A stretch of 64,000 bases of DNA, from contig NC_018485.1 of NCBI RefSeq assembly GCF_000304315.1, positions 1,396,501 through 1,460,500 on the forward strand. Direction: 5' to 3'. Under the pieces are notes generated by a model, which was not told where the DNA came from, made no database searches, and saw only the letters and a list, made by a program, of their open reading frames with translations. Shown in pieces: positions 34,748 through 44,600 of the stretch; positions within the stretch are counted from its first letter, which is position 1; each line of letters begins with the position of its first letter. The translations under genes and the position numbers were made by a program. Source of the stretch: Methylocystis sp. SC2. Its GTDB lineage: Bacteria; Pseudomonadota; Alphaproteobacteria; Rhizobiales; Beijerinckiaceae.

Positions 34748-35671
34748 ATGTTGCGTCGCATGCTGGCGCTTGTCGCGGCGGTCGCGCCGCTTCTCGCCGG
34801 GAACCCGGTCCGGGCCTTTTCGTTAAGCGAAATCGCCTCCGGCGTTTACGCGCACCATGGCGAAACTTCCCTCATGAGCCGGGAAAATATGGGCGACATC
34901 GCCAATCTCGGCGCCATCGTCGGGGACGAATCGGTCGCAGTGATCGACACGGGCGGCAGCCTGATCGAAGGACGCGCCTTCCTCGCGGCGCTGCGCGAAA
35001 AGACGCGCAAGCCCATTCGCTACGTAATCAACACCCACGCCCATCCCGACCACACCTTCGGCAATGGCGCCTTCGTCGAGACCGGCGCGACCTTCGTCGG
35101 GCACAAGAATCTGCCCCGCGCGCTCGCCGCCCGCGGCCCGCATTATCTTTCGGCCTTCCGCGCGCAGATGGGCGACGCCCTCGACGGCGTGACGATCGTG
35201 CTCCCGACGCTGACCGTCGACCAGACGCTGACGCTCGATCTCGGCCACCGCGAGATCGTCCTGCAGGCGTGGCGCACGGCGCACAGCGAATGCGACCTCA
35301 CCATTCTCGATCCAAAGAGCGGCGTGCTCTTTTCCGGCGATCTGCTCTTTTTACAGCATGTGCCGGTCGTCGACGGCAGTCTGCTCGGCTTTCTCGACGT
35401 CGCCGACAGGCTCGCGGCGCTCAAGGCGACGCAGGTCGTCGCCGGGCATGGCCCCCTCCCCGCGCCCTGGCCCAAGGCGCTCGAGAATCAGCGCGCCTAT
35501 CTGATGCGGCTGACCGCAGACCTCCGCGCCGCAATCAAGAAGGGCGAGGGCGTCGCGGCGGCGGCCAAGGAAGCCGGCGGCGAGGAGCGGGAGAAATGGC
35601 GGCTGTTCGACGATTACAACGCCCGCAACGCCACGGCGGGATTCGCGGAGCTGGAGTGGGAGGGGCCGTGA
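34748..35671 (+). CDS. Quinoprotein relay system zinc metallohydrolase (MBL fold)
   Basis: 307 aa exported metallo-beta-lactamase-fold protein. Signal peptide (MLRRMLALVAAVAPLLAGNPVRA), zinc motif NTHAHPDHTFGNGAF (HxHxDH), second His in AWRTAHSECDLTI, Asp in VLFSGDLLFLQ and His in VVAGHGPLP. This family occurs only with PQQ dehydrogenases, often as part of the XoxF 'relay' gene set, with unknown substrate. Start chosen at the signal peptide; ATG at 34652 is in frame but not needed. Confidence 0.88.
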   Translation: MLRRMLALVAAVAPLLAGNPVRAFSLSEIASGVYAHHGETSLMSRENMGDIANLGAIVGDESVAVIDTGGSLIEGRAFLAALREKTRKPIRYVINTHAHPDHTFGNGAFVETGATFVGHKNLPRALAARGPHYLSAFRAQMGDALDGVTIVLPTLTVDQTLTLDLGHREIVLQAWRTAHSECDLTILDPKSGVLFSGDLLFLQHVPVVDGSLLGFLDVADRLAALKATQVVAGHGPLPAPWPKALENQRAYLMRLTADLRAAIKKGEGVAAAAKEAGGEEREKWRLFDDYNARNATAGFAELEWEGP

Positions 35672-35740
35672 GGATGACTTTGTCACGTGACGGCGACCAG
35701 AGTTGGCGCTTATTCTTGTCACAAGATCAGCGCTCTCGCC

Positions 35741-35854
35741 GTCATTGCGAGGAGCTTTATCCGAAGTCGGGTATACCCGACTTCGCAAGAAACCGACGCA
35801 GCAATCCAGAGCGGGGCGCCTTTCGATGGATTGCTTCGCTACGCTCGCAATGAC
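35741..35854 (+). repeat. Imperfect palindromic intergenic repeat (family B)
   Basis: A 114-base unit with 11-bp inverted ends, GTCATTGCGAG and CTCGCAATGAC, plus an internal AAGTCGGGTATACCCGACTT palindrome. This is a typical intergenic REP-like element of methylotrophic alphaproteobacteria. Only one copy was recognised here. Confidence 0.8.
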
Positions 35855-35878
35855 GAAGTTGTTAGGAGGATGCCGGAT

Positions 35879-36664
35879 ATGAACACAGCAGCCCGTTCCG
35901 CCGCCGGCGCCCTCTTCGCGCTTCTTTCAAGCGCCGCCCTCGCCCAAACCGCGCCCGATCCCTGGCCCGAACTCGTCGTCGACATCTTTCACAGCCGGCC
36001 GATCGCGGCGGCTGACGGCGCCATCGCGCTCGACGCGCCGGCGCGCGCCGAGGATGCGGCCATCGTGCCGATGACCATGCGCTTTTCGGACCCCTCGCAG
36101 ATCAAGGTCGCGACGCTGGTCATCGACCAGAACCCGATGCCGATGGCGGCGGCCTTCACGCTCGGCGACAAGTCCGGCGTCGGCTTCATCGAGACCCGCG
36201 TGCGGGTGAACTCCTATTCCAACGTCCATGCGGTGGCCGAGATGAGCGACGGCAAGCTGCGCGCCGACGCCAAATTCGTCAAAGCCTCGGGCGGCTGTTC
36301 GGCGCCCGCCGTCAAGGATCAGGACGAGGCGGTCGCCAATATCGGCAAGGTGAAATATCGCGAATTCAAGAGCGCCGATCCGGCAAAGCGCGAAGCGCAG
36401 ATCATGATCCGCCACCCGAACGCCTCCGGCATGCAGATGGACCCCGTCTCGCGCGCCTATCTGCCGGCGCATTTCATCGACTCTGTCGAAGTCTTTCAGG
36501 GCGAGACGCCGATCTTCAAGATGGAAGGCGGCATCTCGCTCTCGGAAGACCCGACCTTCCGCTTCACCTATGCGCCCAACGGCGCGAAGACGATCCGCGT
36601 CGAAGCCCATGACAATAAGGGCGGCGTCTACAAGGGCGAATGGCCGATCGGCGACGCTTCCTGA
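35879..36664 (+). CDS. Quinoprotein dehydrogenase-associated SoxYZ-like carrier
   Basis: 261 aa exported protein. Signal peptide (SAAGALFALLSSAALAQ), a SoxY-like N-terminal domain with the conserved carrier-like Cys in KASGGCSAPAVKD, and a SoxZ-like C-terminal domain (REAQIMIRHPNASGMQMDPVSRAYLPAHFI...TYAPNGAKTIRVEA). Fused SoxYZ carriers occur beside XoxF in methylotrophs. The start at 35879 is set by GGAGG 8 bases upstream; the frame begins earlier within the family B repeat and should not be used. Confidence 0.88.
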   Translation: MNTAARSAAGALFALLSSAALAQTAPDPWPELVVDIFHSRPIAAADGAIALDAPARAEDAAIVPMTMRFSDPSQIKVATLVIDQNPMPMAAAFTLGDKSGVGFIETRVRVNSYSNVHAVAEMSDGKLRADAKFVKASGGCSAPAVKDQDEAVANIGKVKYREFKSADPAKREAQIMIRHPNASGMQMDPVSRAYLPAHFIDSVEVFQGETPIFKMEGGISLSEDPTFRFTYAPNGAKTIRVEAHDNKGGVYKGEWPIGDAS

Positions 36665-36693
36665 GCGGCGCTTTCGCCAAAGGCGTCTAGTGT

Positions 36694-38850
36694 CTATTTC
36701 CTTTCAGTCGAAGGCAGCAGATCAGCGAAATTCGCGACGCGGATGATCGCCTCCGCGCCGACTTGCGGCTGACCGGCGCTATTGATCGTGTCCGCCTTCC
36801 GGAGGGCCTCGCCGAAGTCGATGCCTGTGCGTCCTTCGATGGATTCGACTGATACGCGCCACTGCTGGACTTCAACCGCTTTCAGTTCCTCGGGCGATCC
36901 GAGGTTTTTGCGCGGCTCGTCGAGAAGATTCAACTGGTCAACGACGAGTCCTACCGATTTCAGACCAAGCTTGCCCTTCCAAACGACGATCTTGAAGAAG
37001 GATGATGGGATTTGCACGTCATCCGCCCAGCGGTCGATCTTCTCATCGAAAATCGGCCCTTGGATGACGCAGAGCCGTTTGCCCGAGTCTTCCGCCAACA
37101 CGCCATTCTCCAAAACATAGCGCTCGACGCCCTGCCAGAACTTAGCCGACTGGTTGAAGCGGAAATGCTGGGGCGAACAATTGGTAAAGTGAAACGTGTC
37201 GGCGTTGGCGCGTTCCGCCGAACTCGCATCGCCCCAAGTCGGATCGCTGCGGCGCGTGAGATGCCCGCGATCAAAATAATCAGACCAGTCAGAATAGAAG
37301 CTCTGGTCGAGAACGAAACCATTGCTGATGCGCGGGTCCTTAAACCAGCGGTCGCCTTCGGCGGTCGAGGCGACCTGTCCCGTTTTCCGATCTACGTTGA
37401 GGTAGGTGGCGCCGTCGATATTCGTCGCGGTGAAGAAGGCGATCCGCTTTGCCTTATTGATGACTATGCTGAAATGTTCGTAACGCAGTACGCCTTCGCT
37501 AGCATGTGGCTCGCCAGCACGCAGCGGCGCGACTTGTTCGGCGAGCGGCCCCGTGATGCGCGGTGCTGGCGTAACGTGGCCGGGGATAAAGTCCTCCTGA
37601 TACCCTTTTCGCGATGCATAATCCCGGTCAATCTTCAGCGCCTCGGCAGCTTTCAGGAGCGGCTTTGGCGGCTCCGCTTCCGACGACTGGGGGACCGCGG
37701 CCACGGGCGCGACGGCAAGCACAGGCGGCGCGGCGGCGCCCACGCGAACGGTGATCTCAATGGGCACAACGACCTTCACCTCGCCTCCTTTCTCCCTGGC
37801 GACAGGCATGACCACAGGGTTTCCCGCGCTAGACATGTCGACTCCTGTGTGGGCAAACGATTCTCGACTCGAGACCGCGCGAGGCGCGCCGAGCTTGTGG
37901 GGCGATGGCGGCGGCGCATCCGCAAAGGTGAGCGCCTGAGCGAGCAACGCTCGCTGGTCGCCGTCGAGAGATCCGAGACGCTGTTTCAGGTCGCCATAAA
38001 TGGCGCTGATGCGCACCCCCTCGTTGACTTGCGTATTGGCTTTTTCGTCACCGTCGCCCAAGGCGAGAGACGGCTCGCCCCAGTGGTGCAACGCAATCAG
38101 TTCCCATTCGTCGTTAAATACCGGCGATCCGGAAGAGCCGTGCTCCGTGTCGGTTTCGTACAGCAGGCTTCGCGTGGTGCGATATTGCAGCAAATTATTG
38201 CGCACGCTGATCATCTTGTAACTGCCTAGCGGGTGCTGAATGATATTCACGCTCATCCCGAGCATATGCTTGTCCGGATGGTCGGAGAGGATGCAGTAAC
38301 CTAGCGACTCGAGCGAATCCTCTCCTGCGATACGATCGCCCACGGCGACCAACGCGTAATCGAGCACCGATTCGGGAGAAAACAGGCTGAAGCGATCGGG
38401 ATCCAATCGGAAAGCTGTCGTCTTGGTCAGGCGCCCAGCCTCGATTTCCCTTCCAAAAGTGATCTGTGCGCTCTTGGCGTGATCCGCGCTTTCGAGGACA
38501 TGCTGATTGGTGATAAACAAATTCGGACTGACCAGAAAGCCGCTGCCTACCGAACTATTTAGCGGCGATTCAACATAGGCGACGGCAGTACGCACGCGAG
38601 CGCCGATGGTAAGGAAAGACGCCGGTTGGAAATCCAATGCGCCGCGAATGGCCTCGGCGGCCGATCTTGGCGTTGGAGGAACCCGCTTGGCGACGTAGGC
38701 CGCGGCGCGGTCCTCGTTTCTCTCGACCTCGCGCCAACAGCCCCTGGCAATGAGATCGCGTGCGCGCTTGCGCGCTTCACGCGTGTCCGCCATGAGTTTT
38801 CGGAAATCGTCGAGAGCCCGTTCGCCTAATCTTGCTTTACCAATATCCAT
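36694..38850 (-). CDS. Trypsin-like serine protease fused to DNA/RNA non-specific endonuclease
   Basis: 718 aa with no clear signal peptide. N-terminal helical part (1-80), then a trypsin-like domain: His117 in LFITNQHVLE, Asp164 in SVLDYALVAVG and Ser240 in EHGSSGSPVF. A low-complexity Val/Ala/Pro linker (about 370-410) leads to a nuclease domain with the DRGH motif (Asp527-His530, SDYFDRGHLTRRSD) and Asn557 in FHFTNCSPQHFRFNQ, as in NucA/EndoG enzymes. A protease-nuclease fusion is unusual and suggests an effector that acts in a conflict or cell-death role, with the protease perhaps activating the nuclease. Function is inference. Confidence 0.85.
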   Translation of the reverse strand: MDIGKARLGERALDDFRKLMADTREARKRARDLIARGCWREVERNEDRAAAYVAKRVPPTPRSAAEAIRGALDFQPASFLTIGARVRTAVAYVESPLNSSVGSGFLVSPNLFITNQHVLESADHAKSAQITFGREIEAGRLTKTTAFRLDPDRFSLFSPESVLDYALVAVGDRIAGEDSLESLGYCILSDHPDKHMLGMSVNIIQHPLGSYKMISVRNNLLQYRTTRSLLYETDTEHGSSGSPVFNDEWELIALHHWGEPSLALGDGDEKANTQVNEGVRISAIYGDLKQRLGSLDGDQRALLAQALTFADAPPPSPHKLGAPRAVSSRESFAHTGVDMSSAGNPVVMPVAREKGGEVKVVVPIEITVRVGAAAPPVLAVAPVAAVPQSSEAEPPKPLLKAAEALKIDRDYASRKGYQEDFIPGHVTPAPRITGPLAEQVAPLRAGEPHASEGVLRYEHFSIVINKAKRIAFFTATNIDGATYLNVDRKTGQVASTAEGDRWFKDPRISNGFVLDQSFYSDWSDYFDRGHLTRRSDPTWGDASSAERANADTFHFTNCSPQHFRFNQSAKFWQGVERYVLENGVLAEDSGKRLCVIQGPIFDEKIDRWADDVQIPSSFFKIVVWKGKLGLKSVGLVVDQLNLLDEPRKNLGSPEELKAVEVQQWRVSVESIEGRTGIDFGEALRKADTINSAGQPQVGAEAIIRVANFADLLPSTERK

Positions 38851-39013
38851 TTGCGCTCGCTCCGAGCACGACCTGCGAAATGGGGATCCGTCCGAAAGCG
38901 GCGGAACGAGCAACATAATGTCGTGAAACGCGCTCTATCAATGCTAAGTTTAAGCGATTAGCGCAACTTTATTGTGACGACTCTCCAGAGTCTTCCAAAA
39001 GCTTCAAAAAGCT

Positions 39014-39325
39014 TCAATAGGTTGCGGCGAGATAATCCACGATCGCGGCGGCGTCGGGTTCGTCGATCTGCGCATGGTAGGACGCGATCATCTTTTTGAC
39101 GACGCCCTCCCAGAACGCCCGGCCCATCTTCGGCGGCTGGCGCTCGATATAGTCGACCGAGTGGCAGGCGGCGCAATTGCTCTGGGCGGTTTCCTGGCCC
39201 GGTCCGGGGCGCAGCGTCGCGGTTTCTTCCGGCAGCGCATAGGTCAGCGTCTCGGCGGCGCCGAGCGCCGGCGCGAGAGACGCCGCCGTCGCCACCAGGA
39301 TGAGGGTTTTGCGAATGCGCCGCAT
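39014..39325 (-). CDS. sorB: Mono-heme cytochrome c (sulfite dehydrogenase electron partner)
   Basis: 103 aa exported cytochrome c. Signal peptide (KTLILVATAASLAPALGAAETL), heme motif in SNCAACHSVDYIERQPPKMG, a likely Met ligand in PKMGRAF or VVKKMIASYH. SorB-type proteins accept electrons from SorA. It is 7 bases downstream of the sorA frame's stop. Confidence 0.85.
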   Translation of the reverse strand: MRRIRKTLILVATAASLAPALGAAETLTYALPEETATLRPGPGQETAQSNCAACHSVDYIERQPPKMGRAFWEGVVKKMIASYHAQIDEPDAAAIVDYLAATY

Positions 39326-39332
39326 GTCTCCG

Positions 39333-40545
39333 CTAGACCGCCTCTATCCGAATTGTCTCCACCACGTTCTGCATATAGCCGGCGTGGTTCCATAAGGGCG
39401 CCAAGGGCTGCGACTGGCCGACGCGACTGACGGCGCGGGATTTCAAATGATGCACGCCGGGCCGCAGCGACAGCTCCGTCCGCCATTCGCGGAAGGAATA
39501 GCGGCCAAGATCCTCGCCGAGCCGCGCCGCGGTCCAGCTCGCGCCGTCGTCAGCTGAGAGCAGCACCGCTTCGACGCCATGGCCGCCGTCGAAGGCGATG
39601 CCCCTGACCTCGAAGGCGACATGCGCCGCGACCTTCGCGTCTTCGGCCGGCCGCGTCACGAAGCTGCGGACATTGAGCCGCTTGATCGGCCGCGTCGCCC
39701 CCTTCGGCGCGCCGGGCGTGACGCAGACGCAATCATTATCGGGGATGCGATAGGCGCTCGACATCCAGAAGCCGCTAAAATCGCTGTTGAGCACTTCGAT
39801 ATCGTTGAGATGCTTCACCCAATAGGTGCCGTAACAGCCGGGAACCACCAGCCGCAACGGGAAGCCGTTGAGCCATGGCAGGTCTTCGCCATTCATGGCG
39901 TAGGCGAGCATCACTTCGCCGTCGCCGGCGTGGCCGAGGTCGAGCGCCTTGACGAAATCCGGCGTCTCCCACGGGCGAGTCGAGCCCGTTGAAGGCGACG
40001 GACTGAGCCCCCGGCTTCGGGCCGGCCTTTTCGAGCAGCGTCTTGAGCGCGACGCCGCGCCAGCGGGCGTTGCCCATCGCGCCATGGCCGAACTGTCCGC
40101 CCCCGACGCGCGGCTCGACGAAGCCGCGGCTGTTGCCCGAACATTGATTGACGGCGACGATCTCAACTGGCTCGAAGTCGCGCTTGAGCGCTGCAAGCGA
40201 GAGCGACAGCGGCATCTCGACATGCCCCCGCACCTCGAGGCGAAAGGCTTCCGGATCAATGCTGAGCGGGACGCCGGCGAGGTGATAGCGGACGAAAAAG
40301 GCGTCGTTGGGCGTCAGCACGCCTTCGTCGTAAACGGAAAAAGGGGTTTCGAGCTGAGGCGGCCTGACGGTCTGCTCGATCAGCGCACGTTTCCCAGGGT
40401 AGCGCACGAGGGGCCGGTCGCCATTGGCGAACCCCAGTCGCGCGGCGTCCGCCGCGAACGCGCGCCGTCCGTCCAATGAGGACAGCGCCGCAAGGCCAAG
40501 GCTTGCGCCTCGCAGAAATGATCGCCTGCTCGTGGCACGGGGCAT
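39333..40545 (-). pseudogene. sorA: Sulfite oxidase/dehydrogenase SorA, interrupted by a 1-base frameshift
   Basis: Molybdenum-cofactor protein. Frame one (40545 to about 39970) carries a Tat signal (RRSFLRGASLGLAALSSL), FFVRYHLAGVP and the molybdopterin Cys in AVNQCSGNSRGFVEPR. Frame two (about 39967 to 39333) continues with TPDFVKALDLGHAGDGEVMLAYAMNGEDLP, FPLRLVVPG and the dimerisation domain (EVRGIAFDGGHGVEAVLLSADDG). Dropping one base in the CCC at 39968-39970 gives an unbroken protein of about 403 aa (...GLDSPVETPDFVK...). Either a sequencing or assembly error or a real recent mutation. Confidence 0.88.
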
Positions 40546-40595
40546 ATTCAAGCCGCTCGCGGCCGGCGCCTTGCAGCGACTGCGCGGATAGACCG

Positions 40596-40736
40596 TCAGG
40601 AGCCCCAGATCGTCAGCGCGGCGCAGAGCGCGAACGGCAGCGTCGCAAGCGCCAGAACGCCCGTAACGCACAGAATCCGCTCAGCTTCGCTCGCCTCTCT
40701 CGGAGCCGCCTTTTCCTGCCAGTTGATGAACGCCAT
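40596..40736 (-). CDS. Small membrane protein upstream of sorA
   Basis: 46 aa starting MAFINWQEKAAPREASEAERIL, with one hydrophobic helix (VTGVLALATLPFALCAALTIW). It ends 50 bases before sorA and may be cotranscribed. No family recognised. Confidence 0.5.
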   Translation of the reverse strand: MAFINWQEKAAPREASEAERILCVTGVLALATLPFALCAALTIWGS

Positions 40737-40860
40737 CACGATCCCCTTACAAGTCCGACGGGCCCCTGCCGTTAGGCTCGGCAAAGAGGCGCCCGCATAG
40801 GAACGCGCGAGGCGGCGAATCGTTGCAATAATGTTAAAAAAGGCTGAAGCGCCGGCTGTG

Positions 40861-42786
40861 TCAGCGGCGCGCCACGACCGGCGCGCGGGAGCGGCGCTGG
40901 GTCGGCGGCGGCGCCGGCGCGGCGTTTTCGCTGAACAGCTCGGCGAGCTTTTCTGTCATGGCGCCGCCCAACTCCTCGGCGTCGACGATCGTCACCGCGC
41001 GCCGGTAGTAGCGGGTGACGTCATGGCCGATGCCGATGGCGATGAGTTCGACCGGCGACTTGCTCTCGATCTCTTGAATGACCTGCCGCAAGTGCCGCTC
41101 AAGATAGTTGCCGGCGTTAACCGAGAGCGTCGAATCATCGACCGGCGCGCCGTCCGAGATCATCATCAGGATGCGCCGCTGCTCGGTGCGCGCGAGCAGA
41201 CGGCGATGCGCCCAATCGAGGGCCTCGCCGTCGATATTCTCCTTCAACAGCCCTTCCCGCATCATCAGGCCGAGGTTGCGTCTGGCGCGGCGCCAAGGCG
41301 CGTCGGCGGCCTTATAGATGATGTGGCGGATGTCGTTGAGGCGACCGGGATTGGCCGACTTCCCTTCGGCGATCCAGGCCTCGCGCGACTGCCCGCCCTT
41401 CCAGGCGCGGGTGGTGAAGCCCAGGATTTCGACCTTGACGCCGCAGCGCTCCAGCGTGCGCGCCAGAATGTCGGCGCAGGTGGCGGCGACCGTTATCGGG
41501 CGCCCGCGCATCGAGCCGGAATTGTCCAGAAGCAGCGTCACCACCGTGTCGCGAAAGTCCATGTCCTTTTCGCGCTTGAACGAAAGCGGCTGCTGGGGAT
41601 CGATAATGATCCGCGGCAGCCGCGCGGGGTCGAGCATGCCCTCCTCAAGATCGAACTCCCAGGAACGGCTCTGCTGCGCCATCAGCCGGCGCTGCAGCCG
41701 ATTCGCGAGCCGGCCCACGACCGAGGAGAGATGCAGCAGCTGCTTGTCCAGATAGGCCCGCAGCCGGTCCAGCTCCTCGACGTCGCAGAGCTCCTCGGCG
41801 CGAATGATTTCGTCGAAGCGGGTGGTGTAGGCGTGATAATCGGCGCCGACGCGCTCGCCGGCGTTCGTCGCCGGGTGACGCGCCTCGGCGGCCTCTTCGG
41901 CGTCTCCGGCGTCGGCCTCTCGCTCGGTCTCGCCATAGGGCGCTTCCGCGGAGTCGCTTTCGCCCTCCTGTTCGGCGTCTTCGGCCGCGAGCGCCGTATC
42001 CATCTCGGCGGCGCTCTTGGACTCTTCGTCGTCGCGATCGTCGCTCTCGCTCTGGTCGGGATTTTGTGGCGCGTCCTCGCTTTCCTCGTCGGACTTGGTC
42101 TCGTCCGGCGCTTCGCCGCTCGCCATGTCGAGATGCGAGAGCAGCTCGCGCACGATCTGGGCGAAAAGCTTCTGGTCCTCGACCGCCCCGGACAGTCGGT
42201 CGAGATCCGCGCCGGCGCGCTCTTCGATCGTGTCGCGCCACAACTCGACAATCTTCTGCGCGTGCTGCGGCGGATTGAGTCCGGTCAGGCGTTGGCGGGC
42301 GAGCAGCGCCAGCGCGTCTTCGAGCGGCGCCTCGTCGCGGCCTGAGATTTCATCGGCGCGGCTGCGCTGATAGCGGTCGTCGAGCATCGCGCCGATGTTG
42401 GCGGCGACGCCCGGCATGCGCATCGCGCCGATCGACTCGCAGCGCGCCTGCTCCATCGCGTCGAAGGCGGCGCGGGCGTCCGGGGGCTCGGGCGCATAGC
42501 GGCGATGCAGCCCGTCGTCATGGCAGGCGAGACGCAGCGCCAGCGAATCCGCTTGACCGCGCAGAATCGCGGCGTCCCTTACGTTCAGCTTGCGCGGCGG
42601 CTCCGTCAGCCGCGCCTTCGCCCCCTCGGCGCCCGCGATCAGCGAGGGCCGCTCGGGGGCGAAATTCACCTCGAGCGCTGGCGAGCGCGCCATGGCGCGC
42701 ATGGCGCCGGCGACGGCGCGCTTGAACGGCTCCTGCGGCGCCTCTTTGGGCGAGGCAGGCCGTCGGTTTGTCGGGACGGGCGGCAT
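40861..42786 (-). CDS. cobT: Cobaltochelatase subunit CobT
   Basis: 641 aa. Cobalt insertion subunit of the aerobic cobalamin pathway, with CobN and CobS. N-terminal domain ([22 protein letters not shown]), a very acidic central stretch ([30 protein letters not shown] type), and a C-terminal von Willebrand A domain with the metal site in [19 protein letters not shown]. Length is normal. It should form the chelatase motor with CobS; an IS element now lies between the two genes. Confidence 0.96.
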   Translation of the reverse strand: MPPVPTNRRPASPKEAPQEPFKRAVAGAMRAMARSPALEVNFAPERPSLIAGAEGAKARLTEPPRKLNVRDAAILRGQADSLALRLACHDDGLHRRYAPEPPDARAAFDAMEQARCESIGAMRMPGVAANIGAMLDDRYQRSRADEISGRDEAPLEDALALLARQRLTGLNPPQHAQKIVELWRDTIEERAGADLDRLSGAVEDQKLFAQIVRELLSHLDMASGEAPDETKSDEESEDAPQNPDQSESDDRDDEESKSAAEMDTALAAEDAEQEGESDSAEAPYGETEREADAGDAEEAAEARHPATNAGERVGADYHAYTTRFDEIIRAEELCDVEELDRLRAYLDKQLLHLSSVVGRLANRLQRRLMAQQSRSWEFDLEEGMLDPARLPRIIIDPQQPLSFKREKDMDFRDTVVTLLLDNSGSMRGRPITVAATCADILARTLERCGVKVEILGFTTRAWKGGQSREAWIAEGKSANPGRLNDIRHIIYKAADAPWRRARRNLGLMMREGLLKENIDGEALDWAHRRLLARTEQRRILMMISDGAPVDDSTLSVNAGNYLERHLRQVIQEIESKSPVELIAIGIGHDVTRYYRRAVTIVDAEELGGAMTEKLAELFSENAAPAPPPTQRRSRAPVVARR

Positions 42787-42849
42787 GACCGAACTATATG
42801 CGCGCGGGCAGGCAAGGCCGCAAGCCGAAAGGCCCGATGGGCGGAAAGC

Positions 42850-43077
42850 TTACAATTTTCGGTCGGCCTTGCTGAAATTGGAAAGATCGCCTTCCGCCGC
42901 GGCGCGCCGGCGCCAGGATTTGGCGATGGCGGGATATTTGATCTCTTTCGAGATGCGGGAAATCTGCTGCTGCAGCTTCTCGCTCCCGCATTGGGGACAG
43001 GCTGGGACGTCCGCGCCGCGCACCAAGAGTTCGAATTCCGCCGCGCAGGCGTCGCAGACATAGGCGTAAAGCGGCAT
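42850..43077 (-). CDS. FmdB-type zinc ribbon protein
   Basis: 75 aa. Zinc ribbon MPLYAYVCDACAAEFELL followed by VPACPQCGSEKLQQQISRI (CxxC...CxxC), as in the FmdB/CxxC regulatory family. C-terminal half is charged. Lies between cobT (64 bases) and the IS element; role unknown. Confidence 0.85.
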   Translation of the reverse strand: MPLYAYVCDACAAEFELLVRGADVPACPQCGSEKLQQQISRISKEIKYPAIAKSWRRRAAAEGDLSNFSKADRKL

Positions 43078-43276
43078 GAGGGCCTCGCGTCATGTGCAGT
43101 CGCCCATGACACGAGCAATTTTCGTTCCGCCATACGGTCTCATGCTTGCGCGCCCGCGACGTGTCGGACGTGCATGTCTACAGACCGATCTCGCTGGCTC
43201 AACGCGCGAATAGCGGCAACTGAGCCGGACGGTTGAAGCGGCTGCCCGGTTGAGCGCCGTGATACGAACGCTGGCT

Positions 43277-43301
43277 GATCCGTTCGCTTGGAGCTTGTCA
43301 T
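43277..43301 (+). repeat. Left fragment of repeat family A, cut by the IS element
   Basis: GATCCGTTCGCTTGGAGCTTGTCAT matches the start of the 30401 copy (GATCCACTTGCTTGGATCTTGTCGT) at 20 of 25 positions. The remainder of the repeat resumes at 44681 on the other side of the IS. It shows that the IS inserted inside this repeat. Confidence 0.8.
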
Positions 43302-43317
43302 ATGTGGACGGCCCCGC

Positions 43318-43556
43318 TTGGCAAGCGGTTTTTTGTCGGCGCGGTGAACCTGGTGGCGGGTTTCGGTCATATGTCCGGCCTTTTGGCGCGGCGCGTATGT
43401 CCGCTGGCCCTGATGAAGTTCGACTGCGAAGGCTCCTGATCATTCCCGCGAGCTTTGTGCACGTGACACGTAGCGGAGTGTCCTTCGTCGTCGTTTCCGA
43501 CCCTGTCGTTCATCACGTCGATGTTTCGCCCTCGCCAAACTGGATGGTTCGAACGG
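43318..43556 (-). ncRNA. Candidate bridge/seek RNA region of the IS
   Basis: The only long non-coding part of the IS lies downstream of the transposase, the place where IS1111-type elements encode their guide RNA. It contains TCATTCCCG at 43440-43448, identical to the target flank at 44681-44689, and next to it GAGCTT at 43450-43455, matching the other flank at 43291-43296. The first match supports a guide role; the second is short. RNA boundaries cannot be set by eye. Confidence 0.45.
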
Positions 43557-44600
43557 TTACGCCATCGAGGGCTTCCCTGCGCGCGCCATGATCTGGGTTC
43601 GGAAGGCCTCGCCGGTCGTCATCATGGCCCAGATGATCCGCGCCAGCTTGTTGGCGAGCGCGAGGCTCACGAGCCGCGCCGGCTTCCTGGCCAGGAGGGC
43701 GACGAGCCAATCGCGCAGAACGCCGTTGCGTTTGCCGGCCACGCGCAACAGCGAGGTCGCGCCGAGCGTCAGCAGCTTGCGCAGATAGCGGTTGCCCTGC
43801 TTGGTGATGGCGCCGAGCTTTTCCTTGCCGCCGCTGGAGTTTTGCCTGGGCGTGAGGCCGAGCCAGGCGGCAAAGTCGCGCGCGGATTTGAAGACGCTGG
43901 GGTCCGGGACGCTGGCGACGATCGCCGTGGCGACGATCTTGCCGACGCCGGGGACGCCGGCGAGCAATTTGCTGATCTCGCTTTGCGCATGGACGTTGGC
44001 GATCTCTTTATCGAGCGCGACGATCGCGGCGCTGATCGCCTCCAGCTGCTGGACGAAAATCTTTACGGTCGCCTTGGCGATTTCTGGAAGCGTCGCGTCA
44101 TTCTTGGCTTTTTCCAGCAGTTCGCCCGCATGGCCGACGCCCTTGGCGGCGACGACGCCAAACTCCGCGAGATGTCCGCGCAGCGCATTGACGCTCATGG
44201 TGCGCTGCTTGACCAGAAGCTCGCGCGTCTTGTGCAGCATCAAGCTCGCCTGGTTCTCGGCGCTTTTGATCGGCACGAAGCGCATGTCTGGCCGCGACAC
44301 GGCCTCGCACACCGCCGCGGCGTCGACCGCGTCGTTCTTGCCGCGCTTGACATAGGGCTTGACGTAAATCGGCGGGATCAGGCGCACGTCATGGCCCATG
44401 GCGCGCAGTTCGCGTCCCCAATAATGCGCCGAGCCGCAGGCTTCCATGCCGATCAGGCAGGGCCCCGCCTCGGCGAAAAAAGCAAGAAAACCATCCCGCC
44501 GCAGCTTGCGCGTGACGGCCCGCCCATCCTCGCTCACCAGCGCGTGAACTTGAAAATACCGCTTGCCCAAATCAATCCCGATTCTGATAAACTTCTTCAT
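43557..44600 (-). CDS. IS110/IS1111-family transposase (DEDD recombinase)
   Basis: 347 aa. N-terminal RuvC-like DEDD domain: GIDLGKRYFQVHALV (first Asp), CLIGMEACGSAHYWGREL (Glu) and GKNDAVDAAAVCEAV (Asp pair). C-terminal Transposase_20 domain with the HhH-type LLAGVPGVGKIVATAIVASVPDP and FAAWLGLTPRQNSSGGKEKLGAITKQGNRYLRKLL, containing the conserved Ser of this family in the LGLTPRQNSSGGK segment. Start at 44600; the frame further upstream overlaps the IS end and repeat and is not used. Confidence 0.95.
   Translation of the reverse strand: MKKFIRIGIDLGKRYFQVHALVSEDGRAVTRKLRRDGFLAFFAEAGPCLIGMEACGSAHYWGRELRAMGHDVRLIPPIYVKPYVKRGKNDAVDAAAVCEAVSRPDMRFVPIKSAENQASLMLHKTRELLVKQRTMSVNALRGHLAEFGVVAAKGVGHAGELLEKAKNDATLPEIAKATVKIFVQQLEAISAAIVALDKEIANVHAQSEISKLLAGVPGVGKIVATAIVASVPDPSVFKSARDFAAWLGLTPRQNSSGGKEKLGAITKQGNRYLRKLLTLGATSLLRVAGKRNGVLRDWLVALLARKPARLVSLALANKLARIIWAMMTTGEAFRTQIMARAGKPSMA

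Noticed and set aside
40831..42345. Long plus-strand frame opposite cobT
   Set aside because: Antisense shadow of cobT; composition and lack of any motif show it is not coding.
43090..43591. Short frames in the fmdB-transposase spacer
   Set aside because: They mostly cover the IS non-coding end and repeat; no family or ribosome-binding support.
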